A program made the position numbers and the translations under genes. A stretch of DNA of 24,031 bases. It comes from Bryobacteraceae bacterium. Its GTDB lineage: Bacteria > Acidobacteriota > Terriglobia > Bryobacterales > Bryobacteraceae. A model generated the notes under the pieces. It was not told where the DNA came from. It did not search any database and saw nothing but the letters and a program-made list of their open reading frames with translations. Where the stretch lies: assembly GCA_030036985.1 (NCBI GenBank), contig JASHSD010000476.1:1-24031 (forward strand). The letters are read 5' to 3'. Position 1 is the stretch's first letter. The number at the start of each line of letters is the position of its first letter. This document shows, one piece after another, positions 14,661 to 22,004 of the stretch.

Positions 14661-15293
14661 TCAGACCAGGTTCGCGAGGCCGCGCACGCCCCGCCGCGAC
14701 AGGGCGCGGCGCAAACAGCCCAACGCGCTTTGATGCAATTGACAGGCGCGGCTTTCGTGCACCCGCAGAGCTGCGCCGATTTCCCGCAGGCTGAAATCGC
14801 GGGCATAGCGAAGGCGCACGACGGTCTGATACCGCGCGGGCAAACGGCGCAGTTCCTGACCCACGATCGCCACCGTCTGCAGGTTCGCGACAAGATTGTG
14901 GGGAGAATCTTCGGGCGAAGAGGAGATCCTGTTTTCGAGATCGATCTCCTCCTCGGACACATCGCTTTGCCGTCTGAAGTTCACCAGTCGCGGCGGTGCG
15001 TTGCGCCGTACCGTATCCAGCATCTCGCCCCGAATACGGAATTTCGCGTATCCGGCGAGCGGCGTCCCGCCTTGCGGACTGAATGTCCGCTTGGCCTGCA
15101 GCAGACCGATATTGCCCGCCTGAATCAGATCGGACATTTCGATGCCGCAGCCGCGTGGAAGGCGCGCATGAACTCTGCCGGCGAGCGCGCGCACCAGGCG
15201 GCTCATGTCCTCGACCGGCGCGGTCGCAGCCGGTTCCGCGGTCGAATGCGCTGTTTGTGCCGATTGATCCGCCATTTGCAGTGTCTGTGTCAT
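14661..15293 (-). CDS. Second FliA-like sigma factor lacking region 3
   Basis: 210 aa. Region 2 is clear: MSDLIQAGNIGLLQAKRTFSPQGGTPLAGYAKFRIRGEMLDTVRR. Region 4 is FliA-like: LPARYQTVVRLRYARDFSLREIGAALRVHESRACQLHQSALGCLRRAL. The roughly 70-residue region 3 found in FliA (and in the other sigma factor here) is replaced by a short acidic linker (DVSEEEIDLENRISSSPEDSP). The N-terminal 25 residues are low-complexity. The conserved DNA-binding regions suggest it still reads sigma-28 type promoters. The start is uncertain: AGGGA lies directly against ATG 15293, and ATG 15275 is also possible. It sits directly upstream of flgM, like a sigma/anti-sigma pair. Confidence 0.88.
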   Translation of the reverse strand: MTQTLQMADQSAQTAHSTAEPAATAPVEDMSRLVRALAGRVHARLPRGCGIEMSDLIQAGNIGLLQAKRTFSPQGGTPLAGYAKFRIRGEMLDTVRRNAPPRLVNFRRQSDVSEEEIDLENRISSSPEDSPHNLVANLQTVAIVGQELRRLPARYQTVVRLRYARDFSLREIGAALRVHESRACQLHQSALGCLRRALSRRGVRGLANLV

Positions 15294-15335
15294 TCCCTGA
15301 CAAGAGAGTGCCTGCCGCGCGAAAAATTCTCAGGG

Positions 15336-15869
15336 TTAGACGTGCGCCAGACCGAGAACCGGAATGCGCGGCCGGTTGGACGATTGCTTCGTTGCGGGCG
15401 CCAGCGAGAGTCTGACCTCGAATCGTTCCTCTTCAACGGCGAAGCAGACCGTCAGGGCCCGCAGGCCGGAGCCGCAGCGGAACCGGAAGTTCCGTCCGTA
15501 AATGACGGTGGGCACGCTGATGGCAAGAGGACCGGTAACCTCCTCCAGCCCGTTCTTCACGTTGCCGATCAGCATGTTGGTGATTTCCGCCACCACATCG
15601 AGAACATCGTCGTCAATCGACGGGCCGCTCGCGTCGAGTTTCGTGCCGAGCATCCGGGTGCAGACGATTCTGGCGAGAACCGGCGTGCAGGAGAACACTC
15701 CGGAACCGCCCCATTCCCCGGTGATTCCCACCAGCGAGACGATGCCGTGTTCCGGCGCTTTGCCTTCGGAAGCGACTCCGGTGTGTTGCACCCGCATATC
15801 GAGCATGGTCGAGAAGACTTCCGCCGTGGCGTCGACGATGCTTCGCAGCAGGGTGTTGTGGTTTATCAC
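15336..15869 (-). CDS. cheX: CheY-P phosphatase CheX
   Basis: 177 aa with a GTG start, preceded by AAAGGA at suitable spacing. The CheC/CheX catalytic motif ExxN is at E95-N98 within DVLDVVAEITNMLIGNVKNGLE, at almost the same position as in characterised CheX. The N-terminal segment (LLRSIVDATAEVFSTMLDM) and GSGVFSCTPVLARIVCTRML are typical of the family. It would dephosphorylate CheY-P, resetting the motor signal. It is first in the minus-strand run leading to the short sigma factor and flgM, 42 bases upstream of the sigma gene. A perfect sigma-28 -10 box lies about 60 bases before its start. Confidence 0.9.
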   Translation of the reverse strand: MINHNTLLRSIVDATAEVFSTMLDMRVQHTGVASEGKAPEHGIVSLVGITGEWGGSGVFSCTPVLARIVCTRMLGTKLDASGPSIDDDVLDVVAEITNMLIGNVKNGLEEVTGPLAISVPTVIYGRNFRFRCGSGLRALTVCFAVEEERFEVRLSLAPATKQSSNRPRIPVLGLAHV

Positions 15870-15927
15870 GATTTTTCCTTTCCAGGTGGCCGGGATGTCC
15901 CGAACGACACCACTACGCGCTGATTAC

Positions 15928-15955
15928 TTATCGGCGGCAGGCGCCTCGAGGATTA
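15928..15955 (-). promoter_or_regulatory. Candidate sigma-28 promoter for cheX
   Basis: The minus strand has GCCGATAA (15935-15928), a perfect -10 box, preceded by TAAT (15955-15952) at a 16-base spacing. The -35 box and spacing are each one step from the TAAA-N15 consensus. It lies in the divergent 160-base gap between cheX and the sigma-54 activator gene. Confidence 0.5.
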
Positions 15956-15989
15956 GCCCCAGGCCGCCTGTCCGGCCAAAAAAATCCGC

Positions 15990-16016
15990 TAAAGTTTTCA
16001 GCGCCCGGGCCGATAG
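15990..16016 (+). promoter_or_regulatory. Candidate sigma-28 promoter for the sigma-54 activator gene
   Basis: The plus strand has TAAA (15990-15993), a 15-base spacer, then GCCGATAG (16009-16016), one mismatch from GCCGATAA. The predicted start near 16024 leaves only about six leader bases before ATG 16030. It is divergent to the cheX candidate. Confidence 0.55.
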
Positions 16017-16029
16017 AAGAAACAGCGCT

Positions 16030-17418
16030 ATGAACCTGATGTGGCTGAGATCCGCTTCCGGCAAAGAATCGGCGTTCGCGCCGGGCCGCGGTGACGCGAC
16101 CGCCGTCGATTCCGCCGAGGACGCGGCGAGCGTCGCCTCGCGCCATCCGTCTCCGGTGCTGATCATTGAAGTGCTCGATGCGAACGATGCGGGCCGAGCG
16201 TTCGATCATATCGATGGGATGCGCGGTATTTGCCCGGTCTGGATCTGCGCGCCCTACGCAACCGCCCGTTCGGCTGTTTCCTTTATGAAGGCGGGGGCCG
16301 CTCACGTTATTTCGACGCCCGAGGAGATGGAAAACGCCATGGAGGACGCCATGGAGCGAGCGATGGAAAGAGCGATCGGCGCCCCTGCGGAACCATCCTC
16401 GACTCGCTGCCGGCCCGGGAGGAACCTGATCGGCATGAGCCGCGCGATGCAGGCCGTCGCCGCGGATATCGATCTGGTCGCGAGCCGACATTGCAATGTT
16501 CTGATCGAGGGCGAGACAGGCACCGGCAAAGAAGTTGTGGCGCGAGAGATCCACCAATCCGGCGGTCGCGCGCGCGGCCCGTGGGTTGCCGTGAACTGCG
16601 GCGCGATTCCGGAACCCCTGCTCGAAGCCGAACTGTTCGGCCATGCGCGCGGTGCGTTCACCGGAGCCGTCCAGGCCCGCGTGGGAAAATTTGAGGCCGC
16701 CAATCACGGAACGATCTTTCTCGACGAAATCGGCGATATGCCGGTTGCGATTCAAGCGAAACTCCTGCGCGTTCTGCAGGAAAAAGAGGTGGAGCGATTG
16801 GGTGGCAACGAGCGGATTCGCCTCGACATTCGGGTGATTGCCGCGACGAATGCCAACCTCCGGGAGAAAGTGCGCAACGGTTCGTTTCGCCAGGACCTTT
16901 ACTACCGGCTTAACGTTTTTCAGATCTCGCTCGCGCCGCTGCGGGAACGTCCGGCCGATATCCCGGTTCTGGCGCGCCATTTTGTGGCCAGGATCTGCCG
17001 GAACGAGAACCTGAAACCGAAGATTCTGGACGCTACCGCGCTGGGCCCGCTGCTCGAACACTCGTGGCCCGGCAACGCGCGCGAGCTCGAGAACGTCATC
17101 GAAACGGCCATTATCCTCAGCGGAACGCGGGCGAGCATCTTCGCTTCGGATATTCGTCTCGACCCGCCCGTATTCGAGCCCGCGGCCGGGCGTCAGCAGA
17201 TTTCGAGGCCGTCGCTGCCGGGCGAAGGACTGGATTACCAAAAGGCGATTGAAACCTTTGAACTCGATCTGCTGACCCAGGCGCTCGCCCGAACCCGAGG
17301 GAACAAGAGAGCCGCGGCCGATCTGCTGCGCCTCAAGCGAACCACGCTTTCGGCGCGGATGAAAGTTCTGGAATCCCGCCTGCCCCGTCTCGTGATGGAA
17401 CAGGCCGCCGGGGCGTAG
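16030..17418 (+). CDS. Sigma-54-dependent flagellar transcriptional activator (FleQ/FlbD-like)
   Basis: 462 aa from ATG 16030. The open frame extends upstream but that part is antisense to cheX. The AAA+ domain has Walker A GETGTGKE (161-168), the sigma-54 contact loop GAFTGA (208-213), Walker B GTIFLDEIGDM and RVIAATN. The C-terminal Fis-type helix-turn-helix is ALARTRGNKRAAADLLRLKRTTLSARMKVL. The N-terminal 120 residues look like a truncated receiver: SPVLIIEV resembles the beta-3 strand with Glu at the Asp position, and SFMKAGAAHVISTPEEM is the alpha4-beta5 part. The acidic pocket strand is missing, so control by phosphorylation is unlikely. It is the only plus-strand gene in the cluster core. 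Confidence 0.93.
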   Translation: MNLMWLRSASGKESAFAPGRGDATAVDSAEDAASVASRHPSPVLIIEVLDANDAGRAFDHIDGMRGICPVWICAPYATARSAVSFMKAGAAHVISTPEEMENAMEDAMERAMERAIGAPAEPSSTRCRPGRNLIGMSRAMQAVAADIDLVASRHCNVLIEGETGTGKEVVAREIHQSGGRARGPWVAVNCGAIPEPLLEAELFGHARGAFTGAVQARVGKFEAANHGTIFLDEIGDMPVAIQAKLLRVLQEKEVERLGGNERIRLDIRVIAATNANLREKVRNGSFRQDLYYRLNVFQISLAPLRERPADIPVLARHFVARICRNENLKPKILDATALGPLLEHSWPGNARELENVIETAIILSGTRASIFASDIRLDPPVFEPAAGRQQISRPSLPGEGLDYQKAIETFELDLLTQALARTRGNKRAAADLLRLKRTTLSARMKVLESRLPRLVMEQAAGA

Positions 17419-17438
17419 ATGGAACCGGACTGACCGGA

Positions 17439-17981
17439 TCATCGGGACTCCTCTCTTACGTCACTCGGCGCCGGCGGGATCAGCACCTGCTCGAATCCGG
17501 AGGATTTGCGGAGATCGATGCGCCCTGTCCGCAGATCCAGCCGGATGGTTCGGGACTCGCCGCCGCCCGTATCCTCCTGATAGACGAAGACGCCCAACCT
17601 CCAGAGAACGTTCCTGACTGCGAGGTGATTCCGCCTGCCGATTTCGAAGTGCGACGCGTCCGCCATCATGTTCGCTCCGCCGGCCAGACACCAACGGAGT
17701 TCTTCCTTCGCGCTGCCTTTCCCCAGGAGATCGCGCAGGAGCGCGGGAACTCCCGTATCGACGAAAACGCCGGGACGGGATCTCGCTTTGACCGGATCGA
17801 TGGACGAATCGGGAAGCATGGCGTGAAGCAGCCCCCCGATCTTCAATTTCCGGTCCCACGCGACGACAGCGACGCAGGAACCGAGCGCATAGGTGGCGAC
17901 CCACAATGCCGGCGGCGAGGCCACGCGGAGTTCGCCGATGCCGACCACGATCGTGTCCTCTCCGGATTCGGCAGGCATCAT
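17439..17981 (-). CDS. cheD: Chemoreceptor glutamine deamidase CheD
   Basis: 180 aa, slightly longer than the usual 160. The catalytic triad is visible with the family spacing: Thr30, Cys36 (ATYALGSCVAV) and His53 (KIGGLLHAMLPDS). The C-terminal half (WCLAGGANMMADASHFEIGRRNHLAVRNVLWRLGV) matches CheD. It deamidates glutamines on chemoreceptors and in other species also binds CheC. It is the last gene of the flhA-cheD run. Its ATG overlaps the cheR stop, and its stop faces the sigma-54 activator gene stop across 20 bases. Confidence 0.95.
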   Translation of the reverse strand: MMPAESGEDTIVVGIGELRVASPPALWVATYALGSCVAVVAWDRKLKIGGLLHAMLPDSSIDPVKARSRPGVFVDTGVPALLRDLLGKGSAKEELRWCLAGGANMMADASHFEIGRRNHLAVRNVLWRLGVFVYQEDTGGGESRTIRLDLRTGRIDLRKSSGFEQVLIPPAPSDVREESR

Positions 17982-18799
17982 CGCTTCCTGTAGACGGCGG
18001 GCTGCACGTACTGAAGGCCCGGCGGCACGCGCAGAAGCGTTTCCGAGTGGCCGAGAAAAAGGTATCCTCCCGGCGTCACCTGCGCCGCCAGACGCACGAT
18101 CAGATCGTCCCGCGTCTGCCGATCGAAATAGATCATCACGTTACGGCAGAAAATCGCCTCGAAGCTTCCGAGACGCTGAAAGGGGTGCAGGAGGTTCAGC
18201 GGCCGGAAGGCGGTGAGCGCGCGCACTTTTTCCGACGCCCGCATATCGCCGTCCGCGCCGTCCTTTTCGAAGTATCGGCTCCGCCAGCCCCGCGGCAGAT
18301 CGCGCAACCGCGATTGATCGTAGACACCACGCGCGGCCGCGTTGAGCGCGCGGCGGGAAACGTCCGAAGCCAGGATGCGGCAGTTCGTGGCCCCCGATTC
18401 CAGCGCGCACATGGCGATCGTCCAGGGCTCCTCGCCGGTTGCGCAGCCCGCCGACCAGATTCGCAGCCTGGCCGGACTCCCGGCCATGATTTTCCGCTGC
18501 AGAAACAGGAAGTGCTCGGGCTCGCGCCAGAAGCCGCTGTGATGCGTCGTCAGCGCGTCTATGAATTCGGCGAAGCCGTCCTCGGTATCTTCGGCTTCCT
18601 CATCTTTGCCGCCGGTTTTTTGCGAGATCCGGTTCAGATAATTCGCAAAAGAGCCGAGCCCGCTGCGGCGAACCAGCTTCTCCAGTCTCGAAGACACCAG
18701 GGCGCGCTTGCCCGGATGCAGGCTGAGACCACAGGCCGCATACGCCATCTCCCGCACGCGTTCAAAGTCCCGATCGTTCATCGAAATGACGTTGGTCAT
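17978..18799 (-). CDS. cheR: Chemotaxis protein methyltransferase CheR
   Basis: 273 aa. An N-terminal four-helix domain (FERVREMAYAACGLSLHPGKRALVSSRLEKLVRR) precedes the SAM-binding domain with RIWSAGCATGEEPWTIAM (113-130), ILASDVSRRALNAAARGVY and FEAIFCRNVMIYFD. The family sequence TTNxTxFFRE appears as TTHHSGFWRE (84-93), keeping the key Arg. It methylates glutamates on chemoreceptors for adaptation. The matching methylesterase CheB is not in the window. It starts 15 bases after cheA with AGG near the ATG. Confidence 0.95.
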   Translation of the reverse strand: MTNVISMNDRDFERVREMAYAACGLSLHPGKRALVSSRLEKLVRRSGLGSFANYLNRISQKTGGKDEEAEDTEDGFAEFIDALTTHHSGFWREPEHFLFLQRKIMAGSPARLRIWSAGCATGEEPWTIAMCALESGATNCRILASDVSRRALNAAARGVYDQSRLRDLPRGWRSRYFEKDGADGDMRASEKVRALTAFRPLNLLHPFQRLGSFEAIFCRNVMIYFDRQTRDDLIVRLAAQVTPGGYLFLGHSETLLRVPPGLQYVQPAVYRKR

Positions 18800-18814
18800 A
18801 AGACCTATGGGAAA

Positions 18815-20761
18815 TCAGTTCCTGTAACGCAACGAATTCACGTCGATGATGAGGCCCACCCGTCCGTCGCCCAGGATCGATCCGCCCGCGATCGCGGGCA
18901 CGTCGCGATAGGTTTTCCCCAGAGACTTGATCACGACCTCCTGCTTGCCGATTAATTGATCCACGGCGATGCAGAAGAGCCGATCGCGGCCCTCGGCAAC
19001 GATCAGCACGCCGCCGGGCCCGTTTTCGGACCGTTCGGTGTTTTCAGGTTCCTGGGCGAGGCGCGACAGCCGAATCACCGGCAGAAGTTTGTCCCGGAAC
19101 AGCGCCGCCTCCGCGCGGTTCTCGAGCGTCACAAACGTTTCCGGGCCGGGCGAAAACAACTCCCGCACAGCGAACATCGGCAGAATATACCGCTGCGCTC
19201 CAACCCCCACCACCAATCCGTCGATAATCGCGAGCGTCAACGGCAGGCGCAGCACAAACGTACAGCCTTTGCCCGGCACGGAACGGATGGCGATCCGGCC
19301 TCGAAGCTTCTGCACCTGTTTCTTCACGACATCAAGGCCGACGCCGCGTCCGGAGAGATCGGTCACCTTCTCCGCAGTGGAAAAGCCCGGCTCGAAAATC
19401 AACCGGAAGACAGCGTCGTCATCCTGCAGTTCTTTTTCTCTCAGCAGACCGGCCTTTTCGGCTTTGGCCAGAATCTTCTTCGCATCCAGCCCGCGCCCGT
19501 CGTCTGAGATTTCAATTACGATCTCGCCCGCGTCATGCGACGCTTTGAGGCATACCGCGCCGGTCTCCGCTTTGCCGGCTCTTGTCCGCTCCTGCGGCGT
19601 CTCCAGCCCGTGGTCCACCGCGTTGCGAATCATGTGCACCATCGGGTCCGCCAGATCGTCCACAATGCTGCGGTCGAGTTCCACGTCGTCGCCGACCGTC
19701 GTCAGGTGCACCGGTTTTCCGCATTTGCGGCTGAGATCGCGAATCAGCCGGCTCATCCTGCGAAACAACGTGCCCACGGTGACCATGCGCATCGACATGG
19801 AGGTCTTCTGAACCTCGGCCACCACGCGCGCGAGCTGCGTCAGATTGCGTGAGAGCAAAGGATCCTGCGCTTCAGTGACGCGCGGGTGATGACGCACCAC
19901 CGACTCGGCGATGACAAGTTCTCCAACCACGTCGATCAGGTGTTCGAGCTTGGAAGCTTCGACGCGCAGCATGCGGTTTTCGTGAGAATTCGGCATTGCG
20001 GACGCAGCCGGCTCGCGCTCCGCCAGGTCTTCCTCAGCTCGCGCTCCCTGGGCCTTCTCCTCACGGGCGATCGCCGCCGCCTCGCCTCGGGCGATCGCCG
20101 CCAGATTCTGCAACAGATTCCCGTCGCAACGCGGAATCCGGTTCAACCGGCAGGTATCGGCGAGTTGGAGGCATTTCGTCAATTGGTCGGCGGAGCGCAG
20201 AATCAGGTCGATAACTTCCGCCGAAAGAAAGAGCTTTCCGGATCTGGCCCGATCCAGCACGCTCTCGGTTTCGTGAGCCAGTTCCTCAATGGCCGATGCC
20301 CCGAGGAACGCGGCCAGACCCTTGATCGTGTGAAACGATCGGAACACCGCGTTCAGCACTTCCGCGTTTTCCGGTTGTTTCTCGAGCGTCAGCAGACCTG
20401 TTTCGACGGTGGCCAGGTGCTCGCGCGATTCGGTCAAAAACTCCCGCACCAGCCCCGGGTCCTCGGCCAGTTGGCTGGTGGCCTCGTCCAGTTTCATCCG
20501 CTCGGCCAGCGCATCCCGCAGGCAGGTCAGCGCGGTGCGGAAGCGCGTTTCATCGTCAGCCGACAGAGATCCCATACCCGCGATCGCCGCGACATCCGAT
20601 GCCGCCGGTCTGGCCTCGGCTGGTATGGGCATCGCCAGATACTGGTTCGCCAGCACCGCCAGTTGCCCCAAAGCTTCCGAGGCTTCCGAGACGCCGTCAA
20701 ACGATGGCAATCCCAACGCGTGTTCGATCCGCTCCGCCAGTTGTTCTTCCAGTCCGGTCAT
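18815..20761 (-). CDS. cheA: Chemotaxis histidine kinase CheA
   Basis: 648 aa from ATG 20761. Upstream open frame overlaps the neighbouring gene and is not protein-like. After about 100 residues of extra N-terminus comes the HPt domain with phospho-His144 in FHTIKG. A short charged linker leads directly to the dimerisation domain (ASKLEHLIDVVGELVIAESVV). Kinase boxes are present: N (DPMVHMIRNAVDHGLE), G1 (EISDDGRGLD), F/G2 (LSGRGVGLDVVK, GKGCTFVLRLPL). A CheW-like P5 domain ends the protein. No P2 CheY-binding domain is recognisable. It phosphorylates CheY in receptor arrays. cheY and cheW are not in the window. Confidence 0.96.
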   Translation of the reverse strand: MTGLEEQLAERIEHALGLPSFDGVSEASEALGQLAVLANQYLAMPIPAEARPAASDVAAIAGMGSLSADDETRFRTALTCLRDALAERMKLDEATSQLAEDPGLVREFLTESREHLATVETGLLTLEKQPENAEVLNAVFRSFHTIKGLAAFLGASAIEELAHETESVLDRARSGKLFLSAEVIDLILRSADQLTKCLQLADTCRLNRIPRCDGNLLQNLAAIARGEAAAIAREEKAQGARAEEDLAEREPAASAMPNSHENRMLRVEASKLEHLIDVVGELVIAESVVRHHPRVTEAQDPLLSRNLTQLARVVAEVQKTSMSMRMVTVGTLFRRMSRLIRDLSRKCGKPVHLTTVGDDVELDRSIVDDLADPMVHMIRNAVDHGLETPQERTRAGKAETGAVCLKASHDAGEIVIEISDDGRGLDAKKILAKAEKAGLLREKELQDDDAVFRLIFEPGFSTAEKVTDLSGRGVGLDVVKKQVQKLRGRIAIRSVPGKGCTFVLRLPLTLAIIDGLVVGVGAQRYILPMFAVRELFSPGPETFVTLENRAEAALFRDKLLPVIRLSRLAQEPENTERSENGPGGVLIVAEGRDRLFCIAVDQLIGKQEVVIKSLGKTYRDVPAIAGGSILGDGRVGLIIDVNSLRYRN

Positions 20762-20817
20762 AATCCCGTCACAATCAGATCGGCTTTCGCCCCGTTCGCC
20801 GATAGGGCCGGAAGGAA

Positions 20818-21183
20818 TCACTGGAGAGTCAGCATCCGGGAAACCTTCGCCATCAGGCGCATCTCCCGCGTGGCCAACCCGACCGAAGATGCCGCCGTTT
20901 CCGGCGACATTCCCGAACGCAGAAGCTGCATCGCCTGCGACCGGCAGGAGCGCGTCAGCCCGCCCGCGGCCTCCTCGGCGCTGCGCTGCGTTCGTTCCAG
21001 AACTTCGACGCTGCGCGTCAATTGCGCGATCTGCTGCGCGTTTTCGGCGCGTTGCCACTCGATCAGCGACAACAATTCCGAGTGCCTCCTGTCGTCCGCC
21101 ATCCGGCGCCGCCGCAACAGAAGTAGACAGAAGGCGGCCAGGAGGATCCCCGGCGCGGGGAGCAGAAGCATCGTGAGGTTCAT
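20818..21183 (-). CDS. Membrane-anchored coiled-coil protein, DUF2802/DUF6115-like
   Basis: 121 aa from ATG 21183, which overlaps the fliN stop (ATGA). An N-terminal membrane helix (MLLLPAPGILLAAFCLLLL) is followed by RRRR, giving a cytoplasmic-facing C-terminus. A coiled coil follows (SLIEWQRAENAQQIAQLTRSVEVLERTQRSAEEA). A C-terminal helical segment, AMQLLRSGMSPETAASSVGLATREMRLMAKVSRML, resembles a small helix-turn-helix. The same architecture occurs in small proteins of flagellar/chemotaxis clusters assigned to DUF2802 (polar-flagellated gammaproteobacteria) and DUF6115 (Firmicutes). The family link is by pattern only. Position between fliN and cheA suggests a role in chemosensory or flagellar organisation. 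Confidence 0.7.
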   Translation of the reverse strand: MNLTMLLLPAPGILLAAFCLLLLRRRRMADDRRHSELLSLIEWQRAENAQQIAQLTRSVEVLERTQRSAEEAAGGLTRSCRSQAMQLLRSGMSPETAASSVGLATREMRLMAKVSRMLTLQ

Positions 21184-21995
21184 GCCGGCATCATCGCTTT
21201 GTGGGCCGCCTGCGCCATGCCGGAGCGAAGCCGTTCGTCGCGGCTGGCCAACTGGCTGATGCGAACCCCGTAATTTCCATCCACCACCACCACCTCGCCC
21301 CGCGCGATCACGCAATCGTTGACAATCACCTCGACGGGATCGGTCACGAAACGGTCCAGCTCCACAATCGATCCGGTATTGAGTTTCAGCACTTCGCGGA
21401 TCTGGAGCGAGGTCTTGCCGAAGGAAACACTGACCGGCAACGCCACGTCCAGCAGCAGATCGAAGGTCTTCGACGCCGCGGTGTCACGCGTCGCCAGGGC
21501 TCGCGCTTCCTCCGCGTGCGGGTCTCCCAGCGCGGAAAATTCGGTGCTCCATGCCGCCTTCAGTTCCCAGAAATTGCCGTCTCCGTCCCTTGCAGAGAGA
21601 ATCGTCCAGCGGGTCTCCGGCGGAGCCACGTCGATCTCCTGGCCTCCCGTTGCGGTTACTTCCCGGCCGAGGTCCGCGGTGAAGCCGGCCGCAATCCCGC
21701 CCACGGTCTGATTGACGACCTCGTGCCAGGTGGATCTGCAGTCGGCCTCGCTGACCTCGTCGAGACCTGCCGCTTCCAGGGTGAGCCGACCCACACTTTC
21801 CCAAAGATCCTTGCCCGCCGCAATCCAGAACGCCGGCCCTTCAAGGACCGAGAAGGATTGCTGCCAGAGGATCGGCTCCGTCAGAGCCGGTATCGGCGCG
21901 CCTTCCTGGACTGAGACGGTGAAGGTCTTTCCGGTCAGACTGCCGATTGCCTGCGCCAGCGAGTTTTCCAGATGGTGAACGAGTGTCGGATCCAT
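21180..21995 (-). CDS. Flagellar switch protein FliN/FliY-like with CheC-like domain
   Basis: 271 aa, far longer than plain FliN (about 100-140). The C-terminal 80 residues are a clear FliN SpoA domain (LLLDVALPVSVSFGKTSLQIREVLKLNTGSIVELDRFVTDPVEVIVNDCVIARGEVVVVDGNYGVRI). The N-terminal part resembles CheC/CheX, with an ExxN motif at E92-N95 in TWHEVVNQTVGGIAAGF. This recalls FliY, which is both a C-ring component and a CheY-P phosphatase, although B. subtilis FliY has two such sites and only one is clear here. It follows fliA by nine bases and is far from fliM. The SpoA assignment is firm, the phosphatase activity inferred. Confidence 0.88.
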   Translation of the reverse strand: MDPTLVHHLENSLAQAIGSLTGKTFTVSVQEGAPIPALTEPILWQQSFSVLEGPAFWIAAGKDLWESVGRLTLEAAGLDEVSEADCRSTWHEVVNQTVGGIAAGFTADLGREVTATGGQEIDVAPPETRWTILSARDGDGNFWELKAAWSTEFSALGDPHAEEARALATRDTAASKTFDLLLDVALPVSVSFGKTSLQIREVLKLNTGSIVELDRFVTDPVEVIVNDCVIARGEVVVVDGNYGVRISQLASRDERLRSGMAQAAHKAMMPA

Positions 21996-22004
21996 ATTTC
22001 TATC

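Noticed and set aside
15300..15325. Possible sigma-54 site before the short sigma gene (AGGCACTCTCTTGTCA)
   Set aside because: The -24 box fits but the -12 GC is replaced by TC at the required spacing.
8769..15923. Plus-strand open frames of 428-462 codons opposite fliC, flgL/flgK and the flgM-sigma-cheX run
   Set aside because: Low-complexity Arg/Gly-rich translations without start signals, antisense to confidently assigned secreted and regulatory genes.
15928..17442. Minus-strand 504-codon frame opposite the sigma-54 activator gene
   Set aside because: The plus strand encodes Walker A, GAFTGA and HTH motifs in order; the minus frame is shadow sequence.
19886..21259. Plus-strand 457-codon frame opposite cheA and the small membrane protein gene
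   Set aside because: Antisense to a cheA with all kinase motifs; no recognisable protein features of its own.
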